From Chitinophaga jiangningensis (GTDB lineage: Bacteria > Bacteroidota > Bacteroidia > Chitinophagales > Chitinophagaceae): a stretch of 64,000 nt of DNA. The stretch is from NCBI RefSeq assembly GCF_900142605.1, contig NZ_FRBL01000001.1:682001-746000 (forward strand). Direction: 5' to 3'. Every line of letters starts with the position of its first letter. Within the stretch, counting starts at the first letter, position 1. Of the stretch, positions 60,694 to 64,000 are shown in pieces. A model generated the notes under the pieces. That model searched no databases. It was not told the DNA's origin and saw nothing but the letters and a program-made list of their open reading frames with translations. A program made the position numbers and the translations under genes.

Positions 60694-61248
60694 TTATTGG
60701 TGAGGCACGACAAAACCGAGTAAAGACAGGCGGCTGGCAACGGAATCAATGCATGCTAAAAGGGACTTCTCATAATTAACGCCCGTTGCATAACCTGCAG
60801 CAGCTATCGCCTTGGCAAATTGTTTCGCATCGGTAAATTCAAACGCTGGCTGATAACGTTCGATACCTGTAAGAAAACGGCCGTAATCTATCCAGGCCTC
60901 TGCCGCCGAATCGTAGGCCCGAAATTCACGATCAACGTCCCATATATATCGTTTCTTACCATCCTTCGTCTTATACGGCGTAATATTATGGACTGTTTTG
61001 AATTTGTGCTTTTGGCGATTGTTATCAGGTAGATCTTCTTCTGTACGGAGTACCTGGATCCTACCTGTCCATTCAGGGCCCGGGGTCATACCGGATGAAT
61101 TGAACTGAGGTGCGCTATTCCCCCAATCACTTTCTAAACCTTTTTGTCCCAGGATAAAAAGAACTGGTATTCCGGTTGTCTTCCAGCAAGCCACAGCTGC
61201 ATAAAAGTTCAGCTTTATGAAGATGCTGATTTTATCATTTGAGGTCAT
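60694..61248 (-). CDS. Phage peptidoglycan hydrolase, glucosaminidase (GH73/FlgJ-like)
   Basis: A 184-residue enzyme. The segment PVLFILGQKGLESDWG has the glucosaminidase helix with the catalytic Glu39, followed by the aromatic FRAYDSAAEAWIDYGRFL segment and a C-terminal ATGVNYEKSLLACID, all typical of the GH73 fold. It should cleave the glycan backbone of the cell wall. There is no signal peptide, so a holin or other release step is needed. Its start overlaps the stop of the upstream gene (ATGA), as in phage lysis cassettes. Confidence 0.88.
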   Translation of the reverse strand: MTSNDKISIFIKLNFYAAVACWKTTGIPVLFILGQKGLESDWGNSAPQFNSSGMTPGPEWTGRIQVLRTEEDLPDNNRQKHKFKTVHNITPYKTKDGKKRYIWDVDREFRAYDSAAEAWIDYGRFLTGIERYQPAFEFTDAKQFAKAIAAAGYATGVNYEKSLLACIDSVASRLSLLGFVVPHQ

Positions 61249-62048
61249 TTCTTTCTAAATTTATAAATGAAATATCCGGTTACCAGTAGCGTGAGAGCAC
61301 CCACTGCGCTCCACAGCCTTGCGATTGTGACGTCACATTTAGCGACAACAACGTTCAACCTCCCAATTTCTGCCTCCTTTTCATGGATCATCTGGAGTTC
61401 CGCGCTACTTTTAACAGGATACGGTACCGGTATGGAGTCTGGTAAGCATGGCCGATAGGAACGCTGTAGACTATCAATTTTCTTTAATAGACGCATAGTT
61501 TGAATTTGGAAGCCTCCAACGAGTGCTGCACATTTGTCGCTGATGCTATCTGCAGCATATTGGCGATCATGCTCCAAACGGTTCCGCAGACTGTCACCCG
61601 CTCTCTGTAGGGAATCAATCGTAGGGGTATAATCAGTGTTATTCACTGGCGTAAAAATGGGTATTCTGCCGGCACTGTCGGTTACACAAGGAAAATACTT
61701 TGCAGATAAATCTGCAAAGGAATTGGGTTGCCGCTCAAATAAGGTGCGTGCATGGGGCAGGCTCATGCAACCGCTTAGGGAGTAGCAGATAGCAACAAAC
61801 AAAAGTGTCTTTGCTGAATCAGTGTAACTTTGTCCATTACCGAGCATTAGCTGTATACCTTTCAACAAAGCAAGAGTAAAAATAAGAAGCTTCAGCACCC
61901 GCTTTTCCGTGAGCTCAGGTAAGCCAAAATCTTCAATCATAGCCGTGGCACCAGGGATGATAAAAATAGCCATGGCATTTACAAAACGTCGATACCACAA
62001 TGGGGCCGGGCGTTCTAACTGTGAAAAACCTATTTTCGTTTCAGGCAT
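61245..62048 (-). CDS. Phage membrane protein with holin-like start and lipobox-bearing middle
   Basis: A 267-residue protein with an unusual layout. Two hydrophobic helices at about 22-38 and 52-68 resemble a small holin. A third (81-90) leads directly to LSGC at 91-94, a lipobox. A long polar, partly coiled-coil region with six or more Cys follows (about 95-235), then a C-terminal helix (LTLLVTGYFIYKF) and KK. It could be a fusion of a holin and a spanin-like protein, or two overlapping products from an internal start. The gene overlaps both neighbours. Confidence 0.7.
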   Translation of the reverse strand: MPETKIGFSQLERPAPLWYRRFVNAMAIFIIPGATAMIEDFGLPELTEKRVLKLLIFTLALLKGIQLMLGNGQSYTDSAKTLLFVAICYSLSGCMSLPHARTLFERQPNSFADLSAKYFPCVTDSAGRIPIFTPVNNTDYTPTIDSLQRAGDSLRNRLEHDRQYAADSISDKCAALVGGFQIQTMRLLKKIDSLQRSYRPCLPDSIPVPYPVKSSAELQMIHEKEAEIGRLNVVVAKCDVTIARLWSAVGALTLLVTGYFIYKFRKK

Positions 62049-62236
62049 ATAACTTTTTTAAAGGATGAAACAATTAGTTTCCTATTCCTTTTTACCCATA
62101 GGTAAATGTCCTTACCGGCAATGGCCGCTACTCCAGATAACAATCCAGGTAGTAATACTCCAGTTGCTAAATCAGCACAGCTTACCAGGGAACTGACAAC
62201 TGTGCCGGCAAGAAATACGCACAAATTTTCTTTCAT
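62030..62236 (-). CDS. Small phage membrane protein
   Basis: A 68-residue protein with hydrophobic stretches at about 5-32 and 33-46 (FLAGTVVSSLVSCADLATG and LLPGLLSGVAAIAG) and a basic C-terminus (WVKRNRKLI to KRK). The layout resembles small holins or antiholins. It overlaps the next gene by 19 bases and begins six bases after the fibre-like gene, so it sits in the same transcript. Confidence 0.65.
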   Translation of the reverse strand: MKENLCVFLAGTVVSSLVSCADLATGVLLPGLLSGVAAIAGKDIYLWVKRNRKLIVSSFKKVICLKRK

Positions 62237-62242
62237 GAGGAA

Positions 62243-63868
62243 TTATTTTGCAACCCAGCCCGTTGCACCCGTGCCGGATTCTTTAACGTATAGGGTTGAA
62301 CCTGGCCCACCATCTGTGCGGGTGTATAGCGCACCTATATTACCAGGCACAACTCCCTCCGGCGATCCAGCGCCAGACGACCATCTTACCTGACCTTCAC
62401 CTACCACAATTGATCCGCTTTGAATTGATCCAACGGTGAACTGACCAAGAATTGTCGCACCCTGCGCGACATATAGTGACCCGGAAAGATTAGCATTACC
62501 AGTAGAAAGAGTAGTTGTGGTTCCATTATTGGTGAGGCTCATACCACCGGAAGGAGATGAAACACGGAAGTCATTCACAGTAATATTCATATCACTGAAT
62601 TGTCCACTTCCATCCATTGCTTGAATCATCGCTGTTTTACGGCCAGGGGTCGATGATTCAACATTGTACATTAATAGGTTAGCATTCGCATCTAACGTCG
62701 TCATCAGTTCCAGATATTTTTCCAGGTTATCACCTGACATTTCACCAGTAATCATTCCGCCCACATTGAACCCAAATGTTTTCGAGGTACCGTTCACAGA
62801 TAGAGTGGTGGTTGGCGACAGGGTTCGAATTCCAACCTTATCCCCAACCAGACCATTACCACTTATTCTAAAGGTCGCTGGCTGATCTTTTGAATCCTGT
62901 GCCAGGATCGGGTCTGCATCGCTTGATTTCGTTAAGGTATACCAGTTACTTCCGTCGTTTTGAACTGTAAAAGCCGTACCAGCAACGATAGGAACTGAGG
63001 TTTTACCATCAATATTCGACGTCCCTGCAGGTGTAACTGTCGCGGTTTTCGAATTGTCATTGACACGTTTAAAAACGAACGCACAATTTCGACAATCAGC
63101 TACAGCTGGTAAACGGTAGGTTTGATTGTAATACATCGGTCCAACAAGAATCGTATGATGCTCCGGTGTAAGGTTTATAGTTTGACTGGACTCGTCCGGC
63201 GGTAGGACATGGGTAGCTATATTACTATTAAAACGAATATAAGAAGGACTGGCGTTTGAAAGCTTTATTGCAGATATATCAGCACTTCCATCATTATTGG
63301 TTCCTCCGCTGATGGTCCACCTAGAATTGGATGTGCTACTTTCTCCAAACACAGTCCCTTGAGTACTTTTAATCTGAGTTGCCTGCATGTTACCCAAAAC
63401 ATTTAGCACACTGTTAGCACCCACAGGGAGAGTTCCATTGCCTCCAACGAAAACAGAACCACCATTAGGTTGTAGTGCCAACATACCCCTGGTATTACTA
63501 TTCATGTCAGACTGAATAAACCCTTGAGAATAGGGGCCGCGATTGATCACTCCGGACGAGAGCCGGTAGGCGGTATCATAAGATGGAGAAATTACGAACT
63601 GCCCTAAGGAGAAAGAAGGGGCTTCTGAAATTACGCTTAGCTTACCTACTCTGCCGGAACCGGTAACTGAAAACGAGGCATTCTGCGGCACCAGTGGGTC
63701 TGCCTTAATAAAATCCTGAGCAGATACCGCGTCATCCCAAGACTTAATCCACCTGCCATTTAGGTAAATACTGTCCTTGACTGTTACTCTTGAAAAATTA
63801 CCGGCCGTTTGTCCTATGGCCGAGATTGATAACAGGGTAATTACAATGGAGGAAAATAATTTTTTCAT
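62243..63868 (-). CDS. Fibre-like phage protein with a signal peptide
   Basis: A 541-residue protein. The N-terminus MKKLFSSIVITLLSISAIGQ is a typical signal peptide. The remainder is beta-rich with Gly/Ser/Thr/Asn repeats and motifs seen in receptor-binding fibre proteins: GNGLVGDKVGIRTLSPTTTL resembles a peptidase-processed or chaperone-type fibre segment, and the end (GNIGALYTRTDGGPGSTLYV, then TGATGWVAK) is common in phage tail fibre tips. A signal peptide on a virion part is unexpected. Confidence 0.8.
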   Translation of the reverse strand: MKKLFSSIVITLLSISAIGQTAGNFSRVTVKDSIYLNGRWIKSWDDAVSAQDFIKADPLVPQNASFSVTGSGRVGKLSVISEAPSFSLGQFVISPSYDTAYRLSSGVINRGPYSQGFIQSDMNSNTRGMLALQPNGGSVFVGGNGTLPVGANSVLNVLGNMQATQIKSTQGTVFGESSTSNSRWTISGGTNNDGSADISAIKLSNASPSYIRFNSNIATHVLPPDESSQTINLTPEHHTILVGPMYYNQTYRLPAVADCRNCAFVFKRVNDNSKTATVTPAGTSNIDGKTSVPIVAGTAFTVQNDGSNWYTLTKSSDADPILAQDSKDQPATFRISGNGLVGDKVGIRTLSPTTTLSVNGTSKTFGFNVGGMITGEMSGDNLEKYLELMTTLDANANLLMYNVESSTPGRKTAMIQAMDGSGQFSDMNITVNDFRVSSPSGGMSLTNNGTTTTLSTGNANLSGSLYVAQGATILGQFTVGSIQSGSIVVGEGQVRWSSGAGSPEGVVPGNIGALYTRTDGGPGSTLYVKESGTGATGWVAK

Positions 63869-63874
63869 AAATAA

Positions 63875-64000
63875 TTAGAATTTAAAAAAGGTGACTAAGG
63901 CATCAGAATCTATGCCTGTGAAAAATATTTTTACCGGAGCAAAAGCTGCATATCTTCCAATCGTTGTTAAGAGTGGCTCATTCGCTTTAACAAAGATCGC
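63875..64000 (-). CDS. C-terminal end of a phage protein (partial)
   Basis: An open frame enters from the right edge and stops at TAA (63877-63875). The visible 41 residues end ALVTFFKF. It is six bases upstream of the fibre-like gene in the same direction, so it is another member of the module. No family can be named from this fragment. Confidence 0.6.
   Translation of the reverse strand, partial: AIFVKANEPLLTTIGRYAAFAPVKIFFTGIDSDALVTFFKF

Overview
The window is chromosomal DNA from a member of the Bacteroidota, most likely a Chitinophaga-like Chitinophagaceae. Supporting evidence: a SusC/SusD pair and another TonB-dependent receptor, a type IX secretion C-terminal sorting domain, a PorT-family protein next to ubiE, atpD-atpC standing alone, a 3-hydroxyacyl-CoA dehydrogenase/enoyl-CoA hydratase in FadN order, and many Bacteroidota promoter -7 boxes (TAnnTTTG). 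Species assignment is inference.

Layout. 1-8 kb: the 5' part of a beta-mannosidase, a tiny conserved membrane protein, an lpxB/surE cluster (lipid A and nucleotide metabolism), an ABC exporter pair and a two-domain beta-oxidation enzyme. 8-20.5 kb: metG, an LD-carboxypeptidase converging on a ThiF/MoeB-like protein, an orphan sensor kinase, two intergenic regions that look like small structured RNA genes, yqgE, atpDC, a Tat-type phosphoesterase, a DUF4349 protein and pnuC. 20.5-31 kb: a Gln/Asn-rich lipoprotein behind a possible sigma-54 promoter, two acetyltransferase-type proteins, an M48 protease, dnaX with an A10 slippery run, and the pyruvate dehydrogenase E2 subunit. 31-46 kb: a GbsR-type regulator, a clearly broken epimerase gene, CoA-binding and YkuK proteins, engB, ubiE-porT-pyrC, a short MutS homologue, the YifB ATPase, an EF-G paralogue, an ABC exporter, a DUF983 protein and a lipoprotein. 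46-59 kb: an orphan SusCD pair, a TonB receptor with a small His-rich secreted protein, a DUF1800/DUF1501 pair and a thiolase.

59-64 kb: a tRNA-Lys(CTT) gene is followed directly by a tyrosine recombinase and then, on the opposite strand, by a peptidoglycan hydrolase, small membrane proteins and a fibre-like protein. This looks like one end of a prophage or phage-derived island integrated at the tRNA; the other end lies outside the window.

A theme across the whole window is sets of long, near-perfect palindromes with 3-4 base loops placed end to end in the gaps between genes. Their stem sequences differ from place to place. Some adjacent palindromes share arm sequence, so the hairpins cannot all form at once. 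Other leads are the dnaX slippery run, two unassigned RNA candidates (about 13.63-13.77 kb and 15.28-15.40 kb), promoter boxes only 4-6 bases before start codons, and phage-island genes with unusual domain make-up.
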